Below, piece by piece: positions 1-13,830 of a DNA stretch of 16,664 bases. This DNA comes from JAKFDI01 sp044508835 (GTDB taxonomy: Bacteria; Pseudomonadota; Gammaproteobacteria; Burkholderiales; Burkholderiaceae_C). The first letter of the stretch is position 1. Every line of letters starts with the position of its first letter. The DNA lies in contig JBIQHD010000054.1 in NCBI GenBank assembly GCA_044508835.1, forward strand, positions 1 through 16,664. Direction: 5' to 3'. The position numbers and the translations under genes are program-made. The notes under the pieces are model-generated. The model searched no databases, was not told where the DNA came from, and worked only from the letters and a program-made list of their open reading frames with translations.

Positions 1-54
1 CGCGAGGGCGGGCGCACCGTCGGCGCCGGCGTCGTGGCCAAGGTGCTGGAATAA
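1..54 (+). CDS. tuf: Elongation factor Tu, C-terminal end (partial, copy 1)
   Basis: Only the last 17 codons and the TAA stop are in the window. They read REGGRTVGAGVVAKVLE, the highly conserved end of the third beta-barrel domain of EF-Tu, the GTPase that brings aminoacyl-tRNA to the ribosomal A site. The gene lies 22 bases upstream of tRNA-Trp in the same direction, an arrangement common in betaproteobacteria, so the tRNA may be cut from the tuf transcript (inference). A second tuf gene begins at the right edge of this window. The identification is firm despite the short length because the terminal peptide is nearly invariant in the family. Confidence 0.93.
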   Translation, partial: REGGRTVGAGVVAKVLE

Positions 55-76
55 GAGATCGGCGCTTTCAGGCTGC

Positions 77-152
77 AGGGGTATAGCTCAATTGGCAGAG
101 CGCCGGTCTCCAAAACCGGAGGTTGGGGGTTCGATGCCCTCTGCCCCTGCCA
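77..152 (+). tRNA. trnW: tRNA-Trp (CCA anticodon)
   Basis: A 76-nt cloverleaf can be folded by hand. The acceptor stem pairs 77-83 with 142-148 (one G·U), the discriminator is G149, and the terminal CCA is encoded at 150-152. The anticodon stem pairs 103-107 with 115-119 around a seven-base loop, with anticodon CCA at 110-112 reading UGG tryptophan codons. The T loop carries TTCGATG. Its place between tuf and secE matches the usual betaproteobacterial order. No own promoter is evident in the 22 bases after tuf, so co-transcription with tuf is likely. Confidence 0.97.
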
Positions 153-204
153 CACGCCGGGACCGCTGAGCAGCGGCCGGCAGGCCTGAAGAAAGCTGAA
201 AGCC

Positions 205-238
205 AGCCCGCGGGGCCACGCAAGTGGCGGCGGGCTTT
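205..238 (+). terminator. Terminator-like GNRA hairpin between tRNA-Trp and secE
   Basis: AGCCCGC (205-211) pairs perfectly with GCGGGCT (230-236). Inside, GCCAC (215-219) pairs with GTGGC (224-228) and is capped by a GCAA tetraloop (220-223). Only a three-base T run (236-238) follows, which is weak for an intrinsic terminator. It could act as a partial terminator for tuf-trnW, an RNA processing or stabilising element, or an attenuator before secE-nusG. The remaining spacer (239-303) shows no convincing promoter. Confidence 0.5.
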
Positions 239-303
239 GCTGCTGAAAGGCGGCGGCGTTTGCAGCGCCGTCGGCCGCGTTGCCGGAACCGAGAACCAGA
301 ATC

Positions 304-687
304 ATGGCGAATCCTCCTGTTGAAACGGTCACCACGGGCGCCGAGAAGGCGAAGCTGGCCGTCGCGGGCCTGTTGACGATCGGGGCCGTGGTCGCGTTCT
401 ATGTGCTCGGCAAGGAGGCCATGTGGGTGCGCGTGGCGGCGCTGATCGGCGGGCTCATCGTCGCCGTGGCCGTCTTCTTCACCGCCGAGTCCGGCCGCCA
501 GCTCATCGCCTACGGCCAGGATTCGGCCAAGGAAGTGCGCAAGGTCGTGTGGCCGACCCGCAAGGAGGCGCTGCAGATGACGGGCTACGTCTTTGCCTTC
601 GTCTTCGTGATGGCGTTCTTCCTGTGGGTCACCGACAAGACGCTGGAATGGGTGCTGTACGACCTGATCCTGGGCTGGAAGCGCTGA
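304..687 (+). CDS. secE: Preprotein translocase subunit SecE
   Basis: SecE clamps the SecY channel of the SecYEG inner-membrane translocon. The 127-residue product has three hydrophobic segments at about residues 17-35, 42-60 and 94-110. Between the second and third lies the cytosolic amphipathic region with the family motif KEVRKVVWPTRKE (about 76-88), which is diagnostic. The three-segment length fits proteobacterial SecE rather than the one-segment form of Gram-positive bacteria. I chose ATG 304; a TTG at 280 would add eight unsupported residues. No strong Shine-Dalgarno is visible. The stop codon overlaps the likely ribosome binding site of nusG, whose start is 10 bases downstream, so the two are almost certainly one operon. 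Confidence 0.96.
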   Translation: MANPPVETVTTGAEKAKLAVAGLLTIGAVVAFYVLGKEAMWVRVAALIGGLIVAVAVFFTAESGRQLIAYGQDSAKEVRKVVWPTRKEALQMTGYVFAFVFVMAFFLWVTDKTLEWVLYDLILGWKR

Positions 688-697
688 GGACACCGAG

Positions 698-1288
698 ATG
701 ACAGACGAGATTGTCGACAACGAGGCGGTGCCCGCGGCTCCGGCGCCGGCGCCTTCCAACAAGCGCTGGTACGTGGTGCACGCCTACTCCGGCATGGAGA
801 AGGCGGTCGAGCGCAACCTGCGCGAGCGCATCGACCGCTCCGACATGCAGGCCAAGTTCGGCCGCATCCTGGTGCCGATGGAAGAGGTGGTCGAGCTCAA
901 GAACGGCAAGAAGTCGGTGACGGAGCGGCGCTTCTTCCCCGGCTATGTGCTGGTCGAGATGGAGATGGGCGACGACACCTGGCACCTGGTCAAGCACACC
1001 AGCAAGGTCACCGGCTTCGTCGGCGGCGCGAAGAACCGTCCGGCGCCGATCTCCGAATCGGAGGTCATGAAGATCGTCAACCAGATGCAGGAAGGCGTCG
1101 AGAAGCCGCGGCCCAAGGTCGAGTGGATGGCCGGCGAGCTGGTACGCATCAAGGAAGGCCCGTTCACCGACTTCAACGGCGCCGTGGAAGACGTGAACTA
1201 CGAGAAGTCCAAGGTCCGCGTCTCGGTCACGATCTTCGGCCGCGCCACGCCGGTCGAGCTCGACTTCGGGCAGGTCGAGAAGGTTTGA
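698..1288 (+). CDS. nusG: Transcription termination/antitermination factor NusG
   Basis: NusG binds the RNA polymerase clamp, suppresses pausing, and links polymerase to Rho or to ribosomal S10. The 196-residue protein starts with a short Ala/Pro-rich tail (about 10-20), then the NGN domain opening with RWYVVHAYSG (23-32) and containing the FFPGYVLVEM stretch that contacts the polymerase clamp. A C-terminal KOW domain (about 143-196) begins GELVRIKEGPF. Length is slightly above the E. coli protein (181) because of the N-terminal tail. GAGGA at 686-690 overlaps the secE stop and sits seven bases before the ATG, supporting this start and translational coupling to secE. Confidence 0.97.
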   Translation: MTDEIVDNEAVPAAPAPAPSNKRWYVVHAYSGMEKAVERNLRERIDRSDMQAKFGRILVPMEEVVELKNGKKSVTERRFFPGYVLVEMEMGDDTWHLVKHTSKVTGFVGGAKNRPAPISESEVMKIVNQMQEGVEKPRPKVEWMAGELVRIKEGPFTDFNGAVEDVNYEKSKVRVSVTIFGRATPVELDFGQVEKV

Positions 1289-1290
1289 GC

Positions 1291-1423
1291 CCGGTGGCGG
1301 CTCGCCCGGACGCACTCCGGGCGGATGCCACCCGTTGCCGCCGGTGACGAGACACCGGTACGAGGAGCCAAGGTAGCCAGCCCTTGGCGTTAGCACTCGG
1401 GAGGCCCCGCTTCGGCGAGCCTC
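1291..1423 (+). promoter_or_regulatory. Structured leader of rplK-rplA (probable L1 control region)
   Basis: The 151-base nusG-rplK spacer folds almost end to end. CGCCCGGA (1303-1310) pairs perfectly with TCCGGGCG (1316-1323), enclosed by GGTGGC/GCCACC (1293-1298/1327-1332). CCGGTG/CACCGG pairs 1341-1346 with 1353-1358. GCCAAGG/CCTTGGC pairs 1367-1373 with 1382-1388. A last hairpin, GAGGC/GCCTC (1401-1405/1419-1423), is capped by a C(UUCG)G tetraloop and ends just before the Shine-Dalgarno (AAGAAGGAAAG, 1427-1437). In E. coli, L1 represses its operon by binding the rplK leader; that the last hairpins are the L1 site here is inference. No -10/-35 pair stood out. Confidence 0.6.
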
Positions 1424-1439
1424 TCAAAGAAGGAAAGTC

Positions 1440-1871
1440 ATGGCCAAGAAAATTGTCGGCTTCATCAAGCTGCAAATCCCGGCGGGCAAAGCCAACCCGT
1501 CGCCCCCGGTCGGTCCGGCGCTGGGTCAGCGCGGTCTGAACATCATGGAGTTCTGCAAGGCGTTCAACGCCCAGACGCAGAGCATGGAGCCGGGGCTGAT
1601 GCTGCCGGTGGTGATCACCGCGTTCGCGGACAAGTCGTTCACCTTCGTCCTCAAGACGCCGCCGGCCACCGTGCTGATCAAGAAGGCGCTCAAGCTCGAC
1701 AAGGGCTCGCCGCGCCCGAACGCGCAGAAGGTCGGCAAGCTCAGCCGCGAGCAGATCGAGGAGATCGCCAAGACCAAGCAGAAGGACCTGACCGGCGCCG
1801 ACCTCGACGCCGCGGTCCGCACGATCGCAGGTTCCGCCCGTTCGATGGGCGTGTTGGTGGAGGGCGTCTGA
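1440..1871 (+). CDS. rplK: 50S ribosomal protein L11
   Basis: L11 binds the GTPase-associated region of 23S rRNA at the base of the L7/L12 stalk and takes part in factor binding and in the stringent response through RelA. The 143-residue length is typical. The N-terminal domain holds the proline-rich signature PPVGPALGQRG (22-32). The rRNA-binding C-terminal domain runs from about residue 73 and ends with the family-typical IAGSARSMGV. The ATG follows a purine-rich ribosome binding site (1427-1437). The stop is two bases before the rplA start, so the pair is translationally coupled. Confidence 0.97.
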   Translation: MAKKIVGFIKLQIPAGKANPSPPVGPALGQRGLNIMEFCKAFNAQTQSMEPGLMLPVVITAFADKSFTFVLKTPPATVLIKKALKLDKGSPRPNAQKVGKLSREQIEEIAKTKQKDLTGADLDAAVRTIAGSARSMGVLVEGV

Positions 1872-1873
1872 CC

Positions 1874-2584
1874 ATGGCCAAGCTGACCAAACGCCAGAAG
1901 GCACTCGCCGGCAAGGTCGAGACGACCAAGCTGTATCCGCTGGACAGCGCGCTCGCCCTCGTCAAGGAATGCGCGACCGCCAAGTTCGATGAATCCATCG
2001 ACGTGGCCGTGCAGCTGGGCGTGGATGCGAAGAAGTCCGACCAGGTGGTGCGCGGCGCCGTCGTGATGCCCAACGGCACCGGCAAGACCAAGCGCGTCGC
2101 CGTGTTCGCCCAGGGCGCCAAGGCCGAGGAAGCCAAGGCGGCCGGCGCCGACATCGTCGGCATGGAAGACCTGGCCGAGCAGGTGAAGGCCGGCAACCTC
2201 GACTTCGACGTGGTGATCGCCTCGCCCGACACGATGCGCATCGTCGGCACGCTCGGCCAGATCCTGGGCCCGCGCGGCCTGATGCCGAACCCGAAGGTCG
2301 GCACCGTCACGCCCGACGTCGCCACGGCGGTGAAGAACGCCAAGGCCGGCCAGGTGCAGTTCCGCGTCGACAAGGCCGGGATCATCCACGCGACCATCGG
2401 CCGCCGCTCGTTCGAGGCCGACAAGCTCGCCGGCAACCTGCGCGCGCTGGTCGAGGCGCTGAACAAGGCCAAGCCGGCGTCGAGCAAGGGCATCTACCTG
2501 CGCAAGGTCGCGGTGTCGTCGACCATGGGCGTCGGCGCCCGGGTGGACGTGGCGTCGATCAACGCCGCGCCGGCCCAGGCCTGA
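1874..2584 (+). CDS. rplA: 50S ribosomal protein L1
   Basis: L1 forms the mobile stalk near the E site that helps release deacylated tRNA. In E. coli it is also the translational repressor of its own operon. The 236-residue product has the two-domain L1 layout, with GVDAKKSDQVVRG (49-61) in the N-terminal part and the conserved GPRGLMPNPK (132-141) in the domain that contacts 23S rRNA helices. Length matches the family (about 230-236). It starts two bases after rplK, with GGAGGG at 1859-1864 inside the rplK end as ribosome binding site. After it comes a 262-base structured spacer, so rplJ-rplL may be separately controlled. Confidence 0.97.
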   Translation: MAKLTKRQKALAGKVETTKLYPLDSALALVKECATAKFDESIDVAVQLGVDAKKSDQVVRGAVVMPNGTGKTKRVAVFAQGAKAEEAKAAGADIVGMEDLAEQVKAGNLDFDVVIASPDTMRIVGTLGQILGPRGLMPNPKVGTVTPDVATAVKNAKAGQVQFRVDKAGIIHATIGRRSFEADKLAGNLRALVEALNKAKPASSKGIYLRKVAVSSTMGVGARVDVASINAAPAQA

Positions 2585-2595
2585 ACGAGATGACG

Positions 2596-2663
2596 GACGG
2601 CGCGAGTCTGGCGCCGTCCCGACGAATTGGTGGGCCGTGCCGGCCGCGAGACCGGCACGGGCC
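2596..2663 (+). other. Two strong hairpins downstream of rplA
   Basis: GACGGCGC (2596-2603) pairs perfectly with GCGCCGTC (2611-2618). A longer stem follows: GGCC plus GTGCCGG (2633-2643) pairs with CCGGCAC and GGCC (2652-2663), with one bulged G at 2659 and loop CCGCGAGA. Neither is followed by a T tract, so they do not look like normal intrinsic terminators. They may be RNase III/processing sites or 3'-end stabilisers separating the L11-L1 message from the L10-L7/L12 message (inference). I saw no convincing promoter in this stretch. Confidence 0.5.
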
Positions 2664-2679
2664 ATCCAAGACCGCTGGT

Positions 2680-2846
2680 GGGGCTTCGGCTCCCTAAATC
2701 GAGGCAGGCATTCCGATGCCGGCCGACGGCCAGCGCAGATGGCGGTCCCGCTGAAGAAGGATTCGGTTCCGGTTTTCAGAAGGTCGCTGAACTTGAGTGT
2801 GCGGGGCGCCGTTCGCGGCCGACCGCACGAATGTGAGGAGTAGACC
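2680..2846 (+). promoter_or_regulatory. rplJ leader (probable L10 autoregulatory leader)
   Basis: This is the rplJ 5' region, where the L10-(L7/L12) complex is known to bind its mRNA in many bacteria. Visible elements are a C(UUCG)G-capped hairpin (2680-2693), an unpaired CCTAAATCG stretch (2693-2701), a GGCAT-TCCG-ATGCC hairpin (2707-2720), and a stem GTGCGG/CCGCAC (2799-2804/2823-2828) just before the ribosome binding site. The position and the single-stranded adenosines flanked by helices resemble L10 leaders, but the kink-turn itself was not verified by a covariance model. The last stem could affect access to the Shine-Dalgarno. Confidence 0.6.
2835..2840 (+). promoter_or_regulatory. Shine-Dalgarno deciding the TTG start of rplJ
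   Basis: GAGGAG is a strong match to the anti-Shine-Dalgarno and lies six bases before TTG at 2847. The next residues read SLNRNEK, the usual N-terminus of betaproteobacterial L10, and no in-frame ATG gives a better start. The non-ATG start is therefore well supported. Confidence 0.85.
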
Positions 2847-3368
2847 TTGAGTCTCAATCGCAACGAGAAGACAGCCGTGGTGGCGGACGTGGCGGCCCAA
2901 GTGGCCCGCTCGCAGACGCTGGCGCTGGCCGAGTACCGTGGCCTCACCGTCGAGCACTTGGACAAGCTGCGCCGCCAGGCGCGCGACAGTGGTGTGTACC
3001 TTCACGTGCTGAAGAACACGCTCGCCCGTCGCGCGGTGGCCGGCACGCCGTTCGAGTGCGCGGCGGAGAACATGGTCGGCCCGCTGATCTACGGTTTTTC
3101 CGAAGACGCCGTTGCCGCCGCCAAAGTCATCGCCGACTTTGCCAAGGGCAACGACAAGCTGATCGTCAAGGCCGGCGCCTATGCCGGCAAGCCGCTCGAC
3201 GCGGAAGGGGTGAAGGCGCTGGCCTCGATCCCGACCAAGGAAGTGCTGCTGTCGCAACTGCTCGGCCTCATGCAGAGCCCGGTCTCGCGCATGGCGCGCG
3301 TGCTGGCGGCCCTGGCCGAGAAGCGCGGCGAAGGCGCCCCCGCGGCGGAAGCCGCGCCGGCCGCCTGA
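2847..3368 (+). CDS. rplJ: 50S ribosomal protein L10
   Basis: L10 is the stalk base protein. It binds 23S rRNA next to L11 and anchors L7/L12 dimers on its C-terminal helix. The 173-residue product opens SLNRNEKTAV, carries the conserved ALAEYRGLTV region (about 27-36) and HVLKNTLARRAV (about 53-64), and ends in a long helix followed by an Ala-rich tail. Length is typical (165-175). The start is TTG, supported by GAGGAG six bases upstream. It is followed after 43 bases by rplL, its direct binding partner, so the stalk is made from one message. Confidence 0.95.
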   Translation: MSLNRNEKTAVVADVAAQVARSQTLALAEYRGLTVEHLDKLRRQARDSGVYLHVLKNTLARRAVAGTPFECAAENMVGPLIYGFSEDAVAAAKVIADFAKGNDKLIVKAGAYAGKPLDAEGVKALASIPTKEVLLSQLLGLMQSPVSRMARVLAALAEKRGEGAPAAEAAPAA

Positions 3369-3411
3369 CGATCGAACGTTCGCAACATCCACTGAAATCT
3401 AGGAACCCATC

Positions 3412-3789
<378 letters not shown>

Positions 3790-3806
3790 CACGCGTTCCA
3801 CGCGGA

Positions 3807-3836
3807 GGCTGGGCGCCGGCGCGGTGCCCAGCCTTT
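3807..3836 (+). terminator. rplL-rpoB attenuator-like hairpin
   Basis: GGCTGGGC (3807-3814) pairs with GCCCAGCC (3826-3833). The stem extends inward by three pairs (3815-3817 with 3823-3825, one G·U) to a five-base loop, giving 11 pairs, and is followed by TTT (3834-3836). The short T run suggests partial rather than full termination. A partial terminator between rplL and rpoB is well known in E. coli, and the position here is the same. Confidence 0.65.
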
Positions 3837-4183
3837 CGCGCTTCAAGGGCGACGTGGTTTTTGCCCTTGGAGAGCACCTGCGAAGGCCTCCGACTCGACA
3901 ATCGGGGACCTTCCCAAGTGTTCTCTGATCCGACTGCAGAGAAACGGGTTTGGTCGGGCTCCGGTGCAACGCCGGGGTTGTCCGCCAGCGGCTGGTAGTG
4001 GCCAGCCACCAAGCTTCGGGTGCAAGACCCCGAATCGGCACCGGGCCGCCCCGGGTCGATTCGTCCCCCTGGGATCTCCTGGGGGGCGGAATCCGCCTTG
4101 CGGATTCCTGGGGGCACTTGGAACGACAGTCGCCGACGGATGCAACGCCAAGGCCGGGCGGCGCGTCCTGAGACGGAGTGTTT
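3837..4183 (+). promoter_or_regulatory. Long structured leader upstream of rpoB
   Basis: This gene-free stretch shows no convincing promoter but many perfect or near-perfect hairpins: CAAGGGC/GCCCTTG (3844-3850/3863-3869), TTCTCTG/CAGAGAA (3921-3927/3937-3943), GGCTGG/CCAGCC (3990-3995/4002-4007), TTCGGG/CCCGAA (4015-4020/4029-4034), a 9-pair stem 4065-4073/4078-4086 with two wobbles, and a perfect 9-pair stem 4088-4096/4100-4108. The CCCCC at 4065-4069 can pair instead with GGGGG at 4110-4114. In E. coli this spacer contains an RNase III site and an attenuator; a similar role here is inferred. Confidence 0.5.
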
Positions 4184-8308
<4,125 letters not shown>

Positions 8309-8319
8309 GGAGTAGACGC

Positions 8320-12561
<4,242 letters not shown>

Positions 12562-12593
12562 CCGGCAGACAAGCGGCCTGCGGGCTTCTTCGA

Positions 12594-12616
12594 GGGCGGC
12601 TGCGGCCGCCCTTTTT
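12594..12616 (+). terminator. Intrinsic terminator after rpoC
   Basis: GGGCGGC (12594-12600) pairs perfectly with GCCGCCC (12605-12611) around a TGCG loop and is followed directly by TTTTT (12612-12616). It lies 32 bases after the rpoC stop and ends the rpoBC transcription unit on the plus strand. Read on the minus strand the hairpin lacks a T tract, so it is not an obvious terminator for the convergent PIN gene. Confidence 0.88.
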
Positions 12617-12626
12617 CATGGGCGCT

Positions 12627-13085
12627 TCACGCGCCGCCGGCGTCGAGCCACCGCTCCGGCGTCAGGATGGCGAAGCCGAGGCCGCGCGCGCGGCGGGCGA
12701 GCTTGAGCACGGCGCGGTCGCGGCTGAGCAGCGTCGCCCGGTGGGCGAGCGCGAAATCGACGAACTTCTGGTCGTCGGCGTCCGTGCAGCGCAGCCGCTG
12801 CACGGCGGGCGGCTGCGGCGGGTGCAGGCTGACGGCGTGGCGGCGCCAGGCCGACTCGATGCGCGCCAGGTCCGGCTGCCAGCGCGCCAGCACGCCGCGC
12901 CCGAGCACGTGCAGGAGCTCGCCGTGCAGCTCCGGGCTGGCGACCCAGCAGGCGCTGCCGGCACGGAGCCGGCGCTCGATCGCCTCGCCGCACGGGTGGC
13001 CGAAGACCAGCCAGTCGAGCACGACGTTCGTGTCGAGCACCAGGCGCGCCGCCGGCTCCGGGATGGGAAGAGAGGGGTGGATCAA
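12627..13085 (-). CDS. PIN-domain protein, putative toxin-type ribonuclease
   Basis: The minus-strand product resembles PIN-domain proteins of the 'putative toxin component, PIN family' type, metal-dependent RNases often paired with an antitoxin. Counting from the TTG at 13085 (152 residues), the acidic residues expected of a PIN active site are present: D18 in VLDTNVVLDW, E52/E56 in ELHGELLHVL, D104/D105 in CTDADDQKF and D123 in LLSRDRAVL. There is no in-frame ATG near the domain. A GTG at 13040 would give 137 residues, while an ATG at 13232 would add 49 low-complexity residues reading through the str promoter and is unlikely. No good ribosome binding site or neighbouring antitoxin gene is visible. 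The gene is convergent with rpoC. Function as a toxin is inferred only. Confidence 0.75.
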   Translation of the reverse strand: MIHPSLPIPEPAARLVLDTNVVLDWLVFGHPCGEAIERRLRAGSACWVASPELHGELLHVLGRGVLARWQPDLARIESAWRRHAVSLHPPQPPAVQRLRCTDADDQKFVDFALAHRATLLSRDRAVLKLARRARGLGFAILTPERWLDAGGA

Positions 13086-13155
13086 GCGGACAGGTCGGAA
13101 AGCGAGGTTCTGGATGCCGCCGGCGGGCCGCAGGCGGATGCGCCCAGGGCCTTGC

Positions 13156-13184
13156 TTGCGAGGCCGGGTTCGCCCGAATATAAT
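13156..13184 (+). promoter_or_regulatory. Sigma70-type promoter of the str operon
   Basis: A perfect -10 hexamer TATAAT (13179-13184) is preceded at a 17-base spacing by TTGCGA (13156-13161), a four-of-six match to the -35 consensus. Transcription would start near 13190, leaving a leader of about 140 bases before rpsL. It is the best promoter match in the window and lies downstream of the rpoC terminator, as expected for an independent rpsL-rpsG-fusA-tuf unit. Confidence 0.8.
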
Positions 13185-13189
13185 CGCAG

Positions 13190-13330
13190 GCTTTTCGGCA
13201 GATTCTGCTGCGCTCTTTGTCGGGCGGCTCACCGGGTGCTCATCCGGCTTCGGGCTTGTCTTCCTCAGCGGAGCGCTCGGCTTCTCCCGAAAAGAGTCGA
13301 ATCAGCTGACTTCACACGGGAACAAGTCAC
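13190..13330 (+). promoter_or_regulatory. Structured 5' leader of rpsL
   Basis: CTTTTCGG (13191-13198), almost at the predicted transcription start, is perfectly complementary to CCGAAAAG (13287-13294), which would close a domain of about 100 bases. Inside is a small GCAG-ATT-CTGC hairpin (13198-13208, sharing one base with the closing stem) and several G+C-rich segments. The weak ribosome binding site GGGAA (13318-13322) lies outside the closed domain. No known riboswitch was recognised. Confidence 0.45.
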
Positions 13331-13708
13331 ATGCCAACCATCAATCAACTCGTGCGTCACGGTCGCGAGACCGAGACCGTGAAGTCGAAGTCGCCGGCCA
13401 TGCAGGGCAGCCCCCAGCGCCGCGGCGTCTGCACGCGGGTGTACACCACCACCCCGAAGAAGCCGAACTCGGCGCTTCGCAAGGTCGCCAAGGTGCGCCT
13501 GACCAACGGCTTCGAGGTCATCTCGTACATCGGCGGCGAAGGCCACAACCTGCAGGAGCACAGCGTCGTGCTCGTGCGCGGCGGCCGGGTCAAGGACCTG
13601 CCGGGCGTTCGCTACCACATCGTGCGCGGCTCGCTCGACCTGCAGGGCGTGAAAGACCGCAAGCAGTCGCGCTCCAAGTACGGCGCGAAGCGTCCCAAGA
13701 AGGCGTAA
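13331..13708 (+). CDS. rpsL: 30S ribosomal protein S12
   Basis: S12 sits at the decoding centre of the 30S subunit and affects translational accuracy and streptomycin response. The 125-residue protein contains the conserved RGVCTRVYTTTPKKPNSALR block (31-50) and GGRVKDLPGVRYH. K43 and K88 are the wild-type lysines whose replacement confers streptomycin resistance in other bacteria, and D89 is the residue methylthiolated in E. coli. The N-terminus (MPTINQLVRHGRE) is typical for betaproteobacteria. Only a weak Shine-Dalgarno (GGGAA, 13318-13322) precedes the ATG, but homology to the N-terminus leaves no doubt about the start. It is the first gene of the str operon. Confidence 0.97.
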   Translation: MPTINQLVRHGRETETVKSKSPAMQGSPQRRGVCTRVYTTTPKKPNSALRKVAKVRLTNGFEVISYIGGEGHNLQEHSVVLVRGGRVKDLPGVRYHIVRGSLDLQGVKDRKQSRSKYGAKRPKKA

Positions 13709-13718
13709 TTGCCGAGCC

Positions 13719-13760
13719 GGCCGGCCCTTGGGCTGGTCATTGCGGCCGCCGCGGCGGCCG
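13719..13760 (+). promoter_or_regulatory. rpsL-rpsG intercistronic hairpins (possible S7 site)
   Basis: The 122-base spacer contains GGCCGGCC (13719-13726) paired with GGCTGGTC (13731-13738; two G·U) around a CTTG loop, and a perfect 18-base palindrome centred between 13751 and 13752 (13743-13760). In E. coli, S7 represses translation by binding the rpsL-rpsG spacer. The location fits, but the fold here has not been shown to match that site. The rpsG ribosome binding site (AAAGGAAGAG) lies downstream of these hairpins. Confidence 0.5.
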
Positions 13761-13830
13761 AGTAAGTGGGTGGTCCTGATGGCTGCCCGTGGCCCGCGAA
13801 GCGGCCAACTGAATCCAAAGGAAGAGTGAA

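Noticed and set aside
280..303. TTG start adding eight residues to SecE
   Set aside because: The ATG at 304 gives the usual N-terminus; the extension has no support.
375..410. TTGACG with an AT-containing segment downstream, inside secE
   Set aside because: It lies within a transmembrane coding region and the downstream hexamer is a poor -10; a chance match.
3373..3382. CGAACGTTCG palindrome in the rplJ-rplL spacer
   Set aside because: Short, in a 43-base spacer, and not followed by a T tract; likely chance.
3867..3902. TTGGAG and GACAAT as a possible rpoB promoter
   Set aside because: The spacing is 24 bases, too long for sigma70, and both hexamers are weak.
13086..13232. N-terminal extension of the PIN gene to the ATG at 13232
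   Set aside because: It would translate the reverse of the str promoter and leader into low-complexity residues before the PIN domain; kept as an alternative start only.
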